Source: Pseudomonas fildesensis (GTDB lineage: Bacteria > Pseudomonadota > Gammaproteobacteria > Pseudomonadales > Pseudomonadaceae). Taken from it: DNA of 32,370 bases. Below are positions 24,832 to 31,873 of this stretch, piece by piece. The DNA is taken from the NCBI RefSeq assembly GCF_001050345.1, contig NZ_LFMW01000015.1:1-32370 (forward strand), read 5' to 3'. Made by a program: the position numbers and the translations under genes. The notes under the pieces were generated by a model, which was not told where the DNA came from, made no database searches, and was given only the letters and a program-made list of their open reading frames with translations. Positions within the stretch are counted from its first letter, which is position 1, and the number at the start of each line of letters is the position of its first letter.

Positions 24832-25314
24832 TTATCGGGCCTCGGTAACCGTAAAGTGTTGCCGGGCGCCCGCCACCAGAATCTCCACCTCATCCCCTTC
24901 GAACTTGCCCAACAGGCTTTTGCCCAGTGGCGAGCGCGCAGTGATGACGGTCACCGGTTGCCCGACCACGTCCACCTTCAAACCCGCTGCATCCGGTGCC
25001 AGGAACAGCCACTGCTGGCGATTGTTCTCATCTACCAGGCCCAGCAGCGCACCGATCTCAATGCCCCGCTGATCATCGTAAGCACGCAGCTGCAGGTTCT
25101 GGCACAGCGCCAGTGACTGCTTGATTTCCTCGACCCGCTTGGCCTGCCCGGCTGCCAGATAAGAAGCCTCCAGCCCCAACGTGTCGTACTTGTTTTCGGC
25201 GATGTTTTCTTCGTGGGTCGCAGTTTCGTAGGCGGTCTGCGCGGCGCGTTGGGCGATATCGAGGTCGACGGTGAGTTTGTCCAGGATCAACTGGAGGACG
25301 GCGTGTTTATTCAT
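24832..25314 (-). CDS. GreA/GreB-family protein
   Basis: 160 residues with the Gre layout: N-terminal helical coiled coil (about 5-75) and C-terminal FKBP-like domain (about 85-160; PVTVITARSPLGKSLLGKFEGDEVEI is characteristic). The coiled-coil tip reads ATHEENIAENKYDT, so acidic residues are kept near where GreA/GreB carry their catalytic Asp/Glu, but the standard GDLSENAEY is absent. It probably binds the RNA polymerase secondary channel; whether it stimulates cleavage is open. ATG at 25314 is chosen; TTG at 25323 would overlap the upstream gene's stop. It is distinct from greB at 12 kb. Confidence 0.85.
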   Translation of the reverse strand: MNKHAVLQLILDKLTVDLDIAQRAAQTAYETATHEENIAENKYDTLGLEASYLAAGQAKRVEEIKQSLALCQNLQLRAYDDQRGIEIGALLGLVDENNRQQWLFLAPDAAGLKVDVVGQPVTVITARSPLGKSLLGKFEGDEVEILVAGARQHFTVTEAR

Positions 25315-25319
25315 AGTGA

Positions 25320-25688
25320 TCAATCGCAGAATTGCAGGACATTGGCGCGAGTCTTTTCATTGGGCGCGTTCTGGTCCTGTTGCAGCCAGAACTGGCATTT
25401 GGGGTTGGACAGGTTGCGCGCATTGTTGCGGGCCTGGTCCAGGGCTTGCTGTTGTTCCAGCTTTTGAAGGTTCTGTTGGTACTGCTCGAACATGCGGTTC
25501 GGCGGTTCCGGCGCGACGGCGGCCGGTTTGCCCAATTGCTGAACCGCCTGGGCGACGGGCGCCAGGCTTTGCGGGAACACGTAACGCGACGCCAGCCAGG
25601 CCGTCAGCGCAATGGCGATAAAACCCAGCCAAATGCCAAAGGCAATGGCGGCACTGAGCTTGAACAGCGACAACGGACGATCTGACAT
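25320..25688 (-). CDS. Single-pass membrane protein of unknown function
   Basis: 122 residues. One membrane helix about 12-35 (FKLSAAIAFGIWLGFIAIALTAWLAS) near the N-terminus, then a soluble region with a Gln-rich helix (QYQQNLQKLEQQQALDQARNN) and two cysteines (NPKCQFWLQ and the penultimate residue). I recognise no domain. ATG at 25688 has CAGGAGG. Its stop is next to the Gre-family start, so the two are probably co-transcribed, though no functional link is obvious. Both are divergent from earP. Confidence 0.7.
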   Translation of the reverse strand: MSDRPLSLFKLSAAIAFGIWLGFIAIALTAWLASRYVFPQSLAPVAQAVQQLGKPAAVAPEPPNRMFEQYQQNLQKLEQQQALDQARNNARNLSNPKCQFWLQQDQNAPNEKTRANVLQFCD

Positions 25689-25820
25689 GAGGGCCTCCTG
25701 GCAGGCTTTTGCGACGTGGCGGCGATTGTCGCACAGCCGCTGTGCAGAATAATCTCGATCAAGCCTTCTGCATCAGGGCATTTATGCGGACAATCGAGCC
25801 TTTGAGCGTTGGAGCCCGGA

Positions 25821-26960
25821 ATGAAAGCCCGCTGGGATATTTTTTGCAGCGTCGTCGACAACTACGGCGACATCGGCGTGACCTGGCGCCTGGCCCGGCA
25901 ATTGGTGGCGGAGCACGCGTGTGAAGTGCGCTTGTGGGTCGATGACCTGCGTGCGTTCGAACGCATGTGCCCCGAGATTGATGTGCACCTGGACCAGCAA
26001 TGGCAGGAAGGCGTCAATGTGCGCCACTGGCCGGCCGAATGGCCTCAAACCCAATCCGCCGACGTGGTGATTGCCGCGTTTGCCTGCCAGTTGCCGCCTG
26101 ACTATATGGAGGCCATGGCCGCGCGCGAACGCCTGCCCTTGTGGATGAACCTGGATTACCTCAGCGCCGAAGACTGGGTGGTGGGGTGCCATCGCTTGCC
26201 GTCGGTGAAGTTCAAGGGCGTGCAGAAGTACTTCTTCTTTCCCGGCTTTCGCCCCGGTACGGGCGGCTTGTTGCGTGAGGCCGGCTTACTGGAACAGCGT
26301 CAGGCGTTTCAACAGAATGGCACTGCGCAGCAACACTTCCTGCAAACACTGGGCGTATTTCCGGCAGCCGGTGCGCGGCTGATGTCGCTGTTTGCCTACG
26401 AAAACGCCGCGCTCGCCGGTTGGCTGGACGTGTTGGCGACGGACGGGTGTGCCACGCATCTGTTGGTGCCGGAGGGGCGAATCCTCGGTGACGTACAGCG
26501 CTGGCTCGGCGTTGATGGCTTGGCGGCGGGCGATGTTCATCAGCGCGACGCCCTGACCGTTCAGGTGCTGCCTTTCGTACGCCAGGAACAATATGATCGC
26601 CTGCTGTGGTGCTGCGACTTCAACGCCGTGCGCGGCGAAGACTCGTTCGTGCGCGCCCAGTGGGCCGGGCGGCCGTTGCTGTGGCACATCTATCGCCAGG
26701 ACGAAGACATCCATCTGGACAAGCTCGATGCCTTCCTCGAGCTGTACACCGCCGCGTTATCGCCAGCGGCCAAAGCGGCACTGGTCGCACTTTGGCAAGC
26801 CTGGAACGCTGATGGCGATATGGCACACCCTTGGAAAATGCTGCTGGAATACTGGCCGGAAGTGAGCGCGCACGCCGAAACGTGGTGTCTGGAACAAGGC
26901 TTGCAGGCCGATCTTGCGACGGCGCTGGTACAGTTTTATGAAAGTTGGTTCGGGCACTGA
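25821..26960 (+). CDS. earP: EarP: EF-P arginine rhamnosyltransferase
   Basis: 379 residues. Transfers rhamnose from dTDP-rhamnose to a conserved arginine of elongation factor P, which then relieves ribosome stalling at polyproline. Family motifs: CSVVDNYGDIGVTWRLARQL with D13 and D17, and RGEDSFVRAQWAGRPLLWHIY with E273, the positions reported as essential in Pseudomonas EarP. GT-B-type fold, cytoplasmic. ATG at 25821 has GGAGCCCGGA just upstream; an earlier start at 25809 is less likely. The gene is complete, but efp, commonly adjacent, does not follow; an integrase gene starts within a few dozen bases of its stop. Confidence 0.95.
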   Translation: MKARWDIFCSVVDNYGDIGVTWRLARQLVAEHACEVRLWVDDLRAFERMCPEIDVHLDQQWQEGVNVRHWPAEWPQTQSADVVIAAFACQLPPDYMEAMAARERLPLWMNLDYLSAEDWVVGCHRLPSVKFKGVQKYFFFPGFRPGTGGLLREAGLLEQRQAFQQNGTAQQHFLQTLGVFPAAGARLMSLFAYENAALAGWLDVLATDGCATHLLVPEGRILGDVQRWLGVDGLAAGDVHQRDALTVQVLPFVRQEQYDRLLWCCDFNAVRGEDSFVRAQWAGRPLLWHIYRQDEDIHLDKLDAFLELYTAALSPAAKAALVALWQAWNADGDMAHPWKMLLEYWPEVSAHAETWCLEQGLQADLATALVQFYESWFGH

Positions 26961-26992
26961 GGGAACCCAATGGATACTGGGAGATTCCTACT

Positions 26993-28474
26993 GTGTGCGC
27001 CAAGCCTGCTACAACGCTGCTACAAACTGTCCTTGCCCGTCCTTATCTGTACAGGAGGGAGGGTGTCTACTACCTGCGGATGAGGACCGTTGGGTCTACC
27101 AAAGGACTCTTTACGGTATCCTTGCGAACCACCGAACGACCACAGGCGACAGAGTTGACCAAAGACATCCTTGCGGCCCTTGCAGTGTTCCACCTCGATA
27201 GCCCCGAAGCATCCTGGGCAGACATCAAGGCGCGGCTCTCAGAGGTCGCACAGAACGCCCTGACAGTGGCCCACACAGACGCCTCTCTATCGGCCTATGA
27301 GTCGATCTACGAGGACCTACAGGTAAATCTGAGCATTGCCACGGCTCAACAGCCCTTCACCCTTAATCAACACCGAGGGGCTGTAGGTGCCCAAAGGATT
27401 CTGGCTGCTGCCGTTAAGCGCATTAAGGGCGACTCACGGGACCTTGTGGACATTGTGGACGACCTCGAAGGTTTAGTAGGGACTGGCCCCGCTGAATCCC
27501 TTAGGGCAACCCGTGAGCCGCTCCACTGGGATGACTTGTGGCCGCTGTACCTCAAAGAGAAAGAGGGCGACGTTAAGAAGTCCACGTTGGATGGGTACAA
27601 GACCAACTACGCCCAGGTTGGGGAAGCGCTTGAAGTCACCGGCCTATCAGACCTCAGAAAGCACACTCGCGAAGACCTCATAGCGATGCGTGACGAACTC
27701 TTAGAGACTCGCAAGCCTCTGACAGTGAACAACACGCTAACGCACTTTGCCTCTGTGATGAATTGGGCCGTGAATAATGATTACCTCACGAAGGCCTACA
27801 CCTCAAAGCTCAAGCTCAAGAAGGGCGCTGAGAGTGAGCGTATTCCGTTTGAGCGTGCCCAGGTGCAAGCGTTGGTGACTCACGCGGCTTCTCTACCTGC
27901 TGATAGCTGGGAACGCTGGTGTATGGTTCTACTGGCGATCACTGGGGCACGATCACGTGAAGTAACCCAGCTGACCCGTAAAGACATCCATGAGGTGGAC
28001 GGTGTGATGTGCATCAACATCCGTGAGGACTCTGAAGGTCAGTCTGTTAAGAACAAGCACAGCGTTCGTGTGGTGCCTCTGGTTGATGGTGTCTTAGGGT
28101 TCGACCTTGAGGGCTTCTTAACGGCTCTCGACAGTCCTAAACCACCTCTTCCGGTCTATCACGGCGTGGATAACGTACAGGCTCGTAAAGGCCTGGGCTT
28201 AATGGTCCGTAAGGCTCTCCCCGACAAATCACCACATCAGACACTCCACTCCCTGCGGCACCACATGGCGTCCTCATTCAAGGTCAAAGGGGTTCCTGTA
28301 GCCTTCGCACAGGCGCTCCTGGGACACGCAAGCGGGACAATCACCTATGACACCTACGGCGGTGCAGTGACACCAATAGGGACCCTTGTGAACGTCATTG
28401 AGGGGGTCTTTGCTACGCAAGAGGAAAGGGTGTCGGAATTAACCTACTTGCCAAATAAAAACCTATTAGGTTAA
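26993..28474 (+). CDS. Tyrosine recombinase (phage/island integrase)
   Basis: 493 residues from GTG at 26993 (GGGAG about ten bases upstream). N-terminal arm-type segment YLYRREGVYYLRMR, a core-binding domain (about 175-265) and the catalytic domain. Catalytic residues visible: R320 in TGARSREVTQL, H419 and R422 in LHSLRHHMASSF, H445 in LLGHASG, and Tyr in ITYDTYGG (Y452 or Y455; Y455 fits the usual spacing better). Intact, so probably active. It points away from earP, so the attachment site should lie between about 26.88 and 27.0 kb. Base composition and codon use change here. An open frame continues upstream into earP but is not needed. Its last codons overlap the mqsRA operator. Confidence 0.93.
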   Translation: MCAKPATTLLQTVLARPYLYRREGVYYLRMRTVGSTKGLFTVSLRTTERPQATELTKDILAALAVFHLDSPEASWADIKARLSEVAQNALTVAHTDASLSAYESIYEDLQVNLSIATAQQPFTLNQHRGAVGAQRILAAAVKRIKGDSRDLVDIVDDLEGLVGTGPAESLRATREPLHWDDLWPLYLKEKEGDVKKSTLDGYKTNYAQVGEALEVTGLSDLRKHTREDLIAMRDELLETRKPLTVNNTLTHFASVMNWAVNNDYLTKAYTSKLKLKKGAESERIPFERAQVQALVTHAASLPADSWERWCMVLLAITGARSREVTQLTRKDIHEVDGVMCINIREDSEGQSVKNKHSVRVVPLVDGVLGFDLEGFLTALDSPKPPLPVYHGVDNVQARKGLGLMVRKALPDKSPHQTLHSLRHHMASSFKVKGVPVAFAQALLGHASGTITYDTYGGAVTPIGTLVNVIEGVFATQEERVSELTYLPNKNLLG

Positions 28475-28477
28475 TAT
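28448..28477 (+). promoter_or_regulatory. Candidate mqsRA promoter inside the integrase 3' end
   Basis: TTGCCA (28448-28453), 18-base spacer, TAATAT (28472-28477). The start point would fall at about 28484, the A of the mqsR ATG, implying a leaderless or nearly leaderless mRNA; no ribosome site precedes that ATG. Confidence 0.45.
28460..28472. promoter_or_regulatory. Putative MqsA operator
   Basis: AACCT, three bases, AGGTT: a perfect palindrome of the form bound by E. coli MqsA (AACCT-N3-AGGTT). It lies between the candidate -35 and -10 and overlaps the last integrase codons and stop. A further AACCT half-site is at 28441. Confidence 0.7.
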
Positions 28478-28483
28478 TCGGTC

Positions 28484-28780
28484 ATGGAGAAGAAGACACC
28501 CCACTGCAAGCTAACTACCGTCAAGGCCCTGATTGAATCCGGGAAGGTGCGCACAACGAACTCTGCACGAGTTGGTGCCGATGCCCTTAACCTTGACCTT
28601 TCCGATATGCTGGCCGTGGTAATGGGCCTCTCACCAATGGATTTTTACAAGAGCATGACCACCTACGCCGACCACACGATATGGCAAGACGTGTATAGGC
28701 CACGCACGAAGGCGGGGAATGTATACCTGAAACTCACGGTTATCGAAGACGTGCTAATCGTGTCCTTCAAGGAGCTATGA
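28484..28780 (+). CDS. mqsR: MqsR toxin (mRNA interferase)
   Basis: 98 residues, identical in length to E. coli MqsR. Ribosome-independent endoribonuclease that cleaves mRNA, mainly at GCU. Near-complete agreement in the core: PMDFYKSMTTYADHTIWQDVYRPR, with Y55, K56, Q68 and Y81 in the positions of the E. coli active-site residues. RelE/YoeB-like fold. It is the first gene of the pair, with the toxin before the antitoxin as is usual for mqsRA. The stop overlaps a possible mqsA start (ATGA). Located directly after the integrase gene, where it likely stabilises the element. Confidence 0.95.
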   Translation: MEKKTPHCKLTTVKALIESGKVRTTNSARVGADALNLDLSDMLAVVMGLSPMDFYKSMTTYADHTIWQDVYRPRTKAGNVYLKLTVIEDVLIVSFKEL

Positions 28781-28785
28781 ACACC

Positions 28786-29187
28786 ATGAAATGTCCTGTT
28801 TGCGGCGCTGCGGGTTTGGTACATGACACCCGCGATGTGCCCTACACGTACAAGGGCGAAACCACAGTGATTAAGAACGTGACGGGGGAGTTCTGCCCGT
28901 CTTGCTCTGAGTCGGTCTTAGACCTTGCGGAATCAGATCGGGTCATGAAGGAGATGCGCGCGTTTTCCAAGAGAATCAATGCGGACCTCGTTGACCCTGG
29001 CTACATCACGAAGGTGCGGAAGAAACTCGACTTGGACCAACGGGAAGCCGCTGAGATATTCGGGGGAGGGGTCAATGCGTTCTCGCGTTATGAGAACGGC
29101 AAGACCAAGCCACCATTGGCGCTCATAAAGCTTCTTAGAGTTCTCGATAGGCACCCTGAGTTACTCAACGAGGTTCGCACGGCTTAG
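28786..29187 (+). CDS. mqsA: MqsA antitoxin / repressor
   Basis: 133 residues. N-terminal zinc domain with C3, C6 (CPVC) and C37, C40 (CPSC), which neutralises MqsR, and a C-terminal Xre-type helix-turn-helix (about 74-120; LDLDQREAAEIFGGGVNAFSRYENG) with N97 and R101 where E. coli MqsA contacts DNA. It binds its own operator, and in E. coli other stress promoters. ATG at 28786 begins MKCPVC as in the family and has AAGGAG at an 11-base distance; ATG at 28777 overlaps the mqsR stop but sits two bases from that site. Confidence 0.94.
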   Translation: MKCPVCGAAGLVHDTRDVPYTYKGETTVIKNVTGEFCPSCSESVLDLAESDRVMKEMRAFSKRINADLVDPGYITKVRKKLDLDQREAAEIFGGGVNAFSRYENGKTKPPLALIKLLRVLDRHPELLNEVRTA

Positions 29188-29245
29188 GGTCGATCCTCAC
29201 GGCGACTACCGGTATCATTTGGGGCTTTCTAAAGGGAGCTTCGCA

Positions 29246-29638
29246 ATGTTCAGACGGTTGTTTGGTGTCGCCGCGCGATGTGGGCTCACAGCTACCACGC
29301 TTGTCTACGCCGTGGCTACTCAGGCAGTTGACAGAAAGGTATTCCAAGGCGAGCAGCTACAGGCTGAAAGTGCAGCGGTTCGAATCTATAGCAACGCGGA
29401 AGGCCTTCCGGGTGGGCGCGACGGTAGAGAGCTGGTAGCTGTCCGCTGCTATCGGGTAGATGAGGACAAGAAGTTAGCGGGTTTAGAGATCGTAGCGGAC
29501 CTACGCCGTCAAGCATATTGGCATCAGGCGAATGCCCTTTCCGAAATTGAATGGTTCACTCCAACAATTGAGCGTGGGCCGTGGTGTAATTACGCTCTCG
29601 GCGCCAGGGCAATTTCGATTAGAACAAATGGTGAGTAG
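29246..29638 (+). CDS. Hypothetical exported protein
   Basis: 130 residues. Probable signal peptide (about 1-27, MFRRLFGVAARCGLTATTLVYAVATQA), then a beta-rich soluble part with two cysteines (VAVRCYRV, GPWCNYA) that could form a disulfide in the periplasm. I recognise no family. ATG at 29246 follows AAAGGGAG. It comes 58 bases after mqsA on the same strand. Exported proteins close to the integrase of a prophage are often expressed from the lysogen, for instance in exclusion; here this is only a guess from position. Confidence 0.6.
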   Translation: MFRRLFGVAARCGLTATTLVYAVATQAVDRKVFQGEQLQAESAAVRIYSNAEGLPGGRDGRELVAVRCYRVDEDKKLAGLEIVADLRRQAYWHQANALSEIEWFTPTIERGPWCNYALGARAISIRTNGE

Positions 29639-29643
29639 CAAAC

Positions 29644-29982
29644 ATGAATACACCCAAGCTCTATACAGACACCTACCAGCTGTTCAAGTTCCTGAAGGCT
29701 CAGGGAGGCATTCAAAGTATGCGAACTCACTCAGACTTCGCCAGGACCTTGGAGAAGGGGCTTGATGAGCTTGTGGAGTCTGGTGTGGTGGTTCTAAGTG
29801 CAACCCAATGGACGGCCAACGGTCAGGTCGTAGCTGAAGAGACTTACCACAGAGAGGATGGGAAGAGCTTTACAGGTATTGCCTTCGGCTCCTGGTTTTG
29901 CCTCGCTATGGCACTGAAAGTCAACAAGCCCGAGGTACGTCAGGCCCTTTCGGATTACCTGAAGAAGAACCCTATCTACTGA
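29644..29982 (+). CDS. Hypothetical protein, element-borne
   Basis: 112 residues, soluble, no recognised domain. N-terminal half is helical (KLYTDTYQLFKFLKAQGGIQ, DFARTLEKGLDELVESG); the C-terminus is basic (SDYLKKNPIY). It starts five bases after the previous stop, so the two are co-transcribed. The ribosome site is weak (GTGAGTAG). Confidence 0.55.
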   Translation: MNTPKLYTDTYQLFKFLKAQGGIQSMRTHSDFARTLEKGLDELVESGVVVLSATQWTANGQVVAEETYHREDGKSFTGIAFGSWFCLAMALKVNKPEVRQALSDYLKKNPIY

Positions 29983-30005
29983 GGTAGGTTTCTTTAATCA
30001 ATAAA

Positions 30006-30022
30006 AACACATTTAATGTGTT
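30006..30022. promoter_or_regulatory. Operator-like palindrome, copy 1
   Basis: AACACATT, T, AATGTGTT: 8-base arms, overlapping the -35 hexamer TTGACA by two bases. Binding there would block polymerase. Confidence 0.55.
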
Positions 30023-30093
30023 GACAGCATAGAGCTTCCTCGGTAGATTGAGCGCCTACACCGCTTCCAAGCGGTTTCTTAAAGGCTACAAAC

Positions 30094-30108
30094 ACACATT
30101 AAATGTGT
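30094..30108. promoter_or_regulatory. Operator-like palindrome, copy 2
   Basis: ACACATT, A, AATGTGT: same 7-base arms as copy 1, 88 bases downstream, in the transcribed leader. Confidence 0.5.
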
Positions 30109-30192
30109 TTTTATAAGCGGTGCGGTGAAGGTGGTTTTAAAACACCCACTTAAAGCGCACCAAGCAATCGACCACTTAAGGACACCAACACC

Positions 30193-30441
30193 ATGCAAGC
30201 AATCACCATCAAGTACCTGCCAGCTACCGACACCAAAGATTCCCGTTGGAAGGCTACTGCGGCTGCTGGCTCCATCACGGTTTGCTACGACCATGAGCTG
30301 ACCGTAGAGGGGAACGTAAAGGCAGCCGTTAAGGCCCTCGTTAAGAAACTCGGCTGGAACCGTGCTGACATCTGGTACGTCGGGGGTACTGCTAACGGTC
30401 ATTGGGTGGGTGTCTGCGCCTCTCAGTCCAGCCCCGCGTAA
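30193..30441 (+). CDS. Small hypothetical element protein
   Basis: 82 residues, soluble. N-terminal MQAITIKYLPATDTKDSRWKA and a later DHELTVEGNVKAAVKAL resemble small proteins of unknown function that I associate with phages and genomic islands; no activity is known to me. Ribosome site AAGGA precedes ATG 30193. It is the first gene after the promoter/operator region at 30.0-30.1 kb, so likely under its control. Confidence 0.65.
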   Translation: MQAITIKYLPATDTKDSRWKATAAAGSITVCYDHELTVEGNVKAAVKALVKKLGWNRADIWYVGGTANGHWVGVCASQSSPA

Positions 30442-30475
30442 ATCTCAGTAAGCCACAGCCACCTTTATAGATAAC

Positions 30476-30496
30476 AAAAAGGCTCACACGAGCCCC
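30476..30496. terminator. Small hairpin between 30193 and 30519 genes
   Basis: GGCTC-ACAC-GAGCC (about 30481-30494) preceded by AAAAA. On the minus strand this reads as a short stem with a T run; on the plus strand the T's are missing, so its function is unclear. Confidence 0.3.
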
Positions 30497-30518
30497 CCCA
30501 TACCGGAGTTTCAAGCTC

Positions 30519-30938
30519 ATGACTAAATACAACCTGACCAACTTCACGTCCGCCGCTGTCGCCAACAAGATCCTTGGGGCCATGCAGGACGCCATCAAGA
30601 CAGGCCTTGCGCAGTACGTAATGAACCGCAACGGTCGCCAGTGGCTGCGCGTTGACATCAAGCGGGATGACGCTGGGCGTCTGTTCTTCCAGTTCCTCAC
30701 GGACACCATGCAGGAGGTCGGGCACCACCTCTTGAAGGCCGCTCTGTTCCACTGGTGCCGTGGAGATGAGCGCGAGTTCTCGGGTCTCCATGCAGCGCTG
30801 TACCGGCTCCCACAGCATCCGCTGGACATCATCATTGACGCACGGGAAGCAGAGCGGGTCCGCAGGGAATTCTCATGGGGTCGCAGGATTGCCGAGTGGA
30901 TCGGCTATCGCCTGAACTGGCCTGGTATTGCCCTCTGA
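30519..30938 (+). CDS. Hypothetical protein, element-borne
   Basis: 139 residues. Helical and basic; no recognised domain. Segments: MTKYNLTNFTSAAVANKILGA, a central QWLRVDIKRDDAGRLFFQFL, and a C-terminal Arg/Trp-rich part (RVRREFSWGRRIAEWIGYRLNW) that could bind nucleic acid or membrane. ATG at 30519 has GGAG about ten bases upstream. Confidence 0.55.
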   Translation: MTKYNLTNFTSAAVANKILGAMQDAIKTGLAQYVMNRNGRQWLRVDIKRDDAGRLFFQFLTDTMQEVGHHLLKAALFHWCRGDEREFSGLHAALYRLPQHPLDIIIDAREAERVRREFSWGRRIAEWIGYRLNWPGIAL

Positions 30939-30958
30939 TAGGGCTATTTTGTCAGTGC

Positions 30959-30976
30959 TTATGCATTAATGCATAA
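30959..30976. promoter_or_regulatory. 18-bp perfect palindrome upstream of the oxygenase gene
   Basis: TTATGCATTAATGCATAA reads the same on both strands; a further half-like copy TTATGCATA lies at about 30988-30996. The arrangement suits a dimeric repressor site ahead of the 31069 gene. Confidence 0.5.
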
Positions 30977-31068
30977 ATAAATTGCGATTATGCATATCTT
31001 CCACCACTATGCGCGCCCACTTTCGGGTGGCTTGTTGAAGTCCCATGTATTGGTAAGGAGCAACACAC

Positions 31069-31785
31069 ATGCTGAAAGTCGGACAAAACCACGTACTGAG
31101 CAGGGCGCTCAATGCGTACCCATCCATGGACAAGTACCACCCGGACCTACGTACCGCCCTTGAAATTCTGAAGGAGATGGCTGCGTACGCTGAAGATCAG
31201 CACCCGCTAAGCGCTATGGATTTTGCTCCTGATTCCGAGTGGGCCAGGGCGTTGCAGATAGTCACGTCATACGGGCACGGCGTGTATTCCTTCCCGTACC
31301 TCTCAGAGTCGTTCTGTAAGGACCTCATGCTTGAGCTTGATTGCATGACCTACAGCGTCAACGAAGCGGAACCCTATGAGGCGCAGATTCCTGAAGTCAC
31401 CTTCATGACTGAGTGCAGACCTCTCTTTGACTGTCTGCACAGCCTGTGGGCAAACGCGGGGATTCCCTTGGCAAAGGTGCTTCTCGCGCAGGACCCCAGC
31501 GAACTGCGGACGATACAGGCCGCTAAGTACACCCCTGAGAACACACCACGAGGTCACTGGCATAACGACAAGGATTCAGACGTGACTCTGGTAGTTGCCC
31601 TCACAGCAACCCACAGCGGCGGCGGGACGCTGGTTCACACAGGGCCTTTCAGTGAAAACATAGTTGTCCCTCAGTTGCCTGTGGGTCACGGGATGTTCTT
31701 CAACGGGAAAGCGCATAGGCACTACGGGATGCCAGTAACGGCAGGGGAGAGGAATCTATTGGTTCATTGGAGCGAAGTTAAGTAA
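31069..31785 (+). CDS. 2-oxoglutarate/Fe(II)-dependent oxygenase-like protein
   Basis: 238 residues. The C-terminal half has the double-stranded beta-helix pattern of the 2OG-Fe(II) superfamily: HxD motif in GHWHNDKDSD (H165, D167), a hydrophobic strand DVTLVVALT, GGGTLVHTG, then a distal His (H216 or H218) in KAHRHYGMPVT followed by R228 in AGERNLLVHW, the expected 2OG-binding Arg. The N-terminal 130 residues are unassigned. Prolyl-4-hydroxylase-like oxygenases of this sort occur in many phages, mostly of unknown substrate. ATG at 31069 has AAGGAG. It stands alone between two palindrome- or promoter-bearing gaps. Confidence 0.8.
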   Translation: MLKVGQNHVLSRALNAYPSMDKYHPDLRTALEILKEMAAYAEDQHPLSAMDFAPDSEWARALQIVTSYGHGVYSFPYLSESFCKDLMLELDCMTYSVNEAEPYEAQIPEVTFMTECRPLFDCLHSLWANAGIPLAKVLLAQDPSELRTIQAAKYTPENTPRGHWHNDKDSDVTLVVALTATHSGGGTLVHTGPFSENIVVPQLPVGHGMFFNGKAHRHYGMPVTAGERNLLVHWSEVK

Positions 31786-31873
31786 CCGCTGAGTGTGTAG
31801 CGCAAAGGCTACGCCCAGTCTGTCCGTTAATACCACTATCTATCAATAATTTAAACCACGAGAGAACAAAACT
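31786..31873 (+). promoter_or_regulatory. Intergenic gap with a phage-polymerase-like promoter motif
   Basis: TAATACCACTATCTAT at 31828-31843 agrees with the T7-class promoter (TAATACGACTCACTAT) at 13 of 16 positions, but lacks the following GGG. A small hairpin GTAGC/GCTAC is at about 31797-31812. Weak evidence: a chance AT-rich match is quite possible. Confidence 0.25.

Larger units (their letters stand above)
29983..30192 (+). promoter_or_regulatory. Regulatory region with promoter, two operator-like palindromes and a leader hairpin
   Basis: 210 bases without a gene. Promoter: TTGACA (30021-30026), 17 bases, TAGATT (30044-30049). Palindrome 1, AACACATT-T-AATGTGTT (30006-30022), overlaps the -35. 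Palindrome 2, ACACATT-A-AATGTGT (30094-30108), lies downstream. Between them a hairpin ACCGCTT/AAGCGGT (30060-30075) followed by TTCTT could be an attenuator. Gene 30193 follows. Confidence 0.6.

Noticed and set aside
26945..26992. Integrase start inside earP (TTG at 26945)
   Set aside because: GTG at 26993 has a better ribosome site and a family-like N-terminus; the extra residues are out-of-frame earP sequence.
26900..27010. tRNA gene as attachment site
   Set aside because: No cloverleaf-like sequence or CCA end near the integrase; the site seems to be at the end of earP instead.
26961..28480. efp directly after earP
   Set aside because: Expected from common synteny, but no EF-P-like sequence appears in any frame; the integrase gene occupies the position.
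30001..30115. CRISPR-like repeat
   Set aside because: Only two copies of a short palindrome, 88 bases apart with unrelated context; operator sites fit better.
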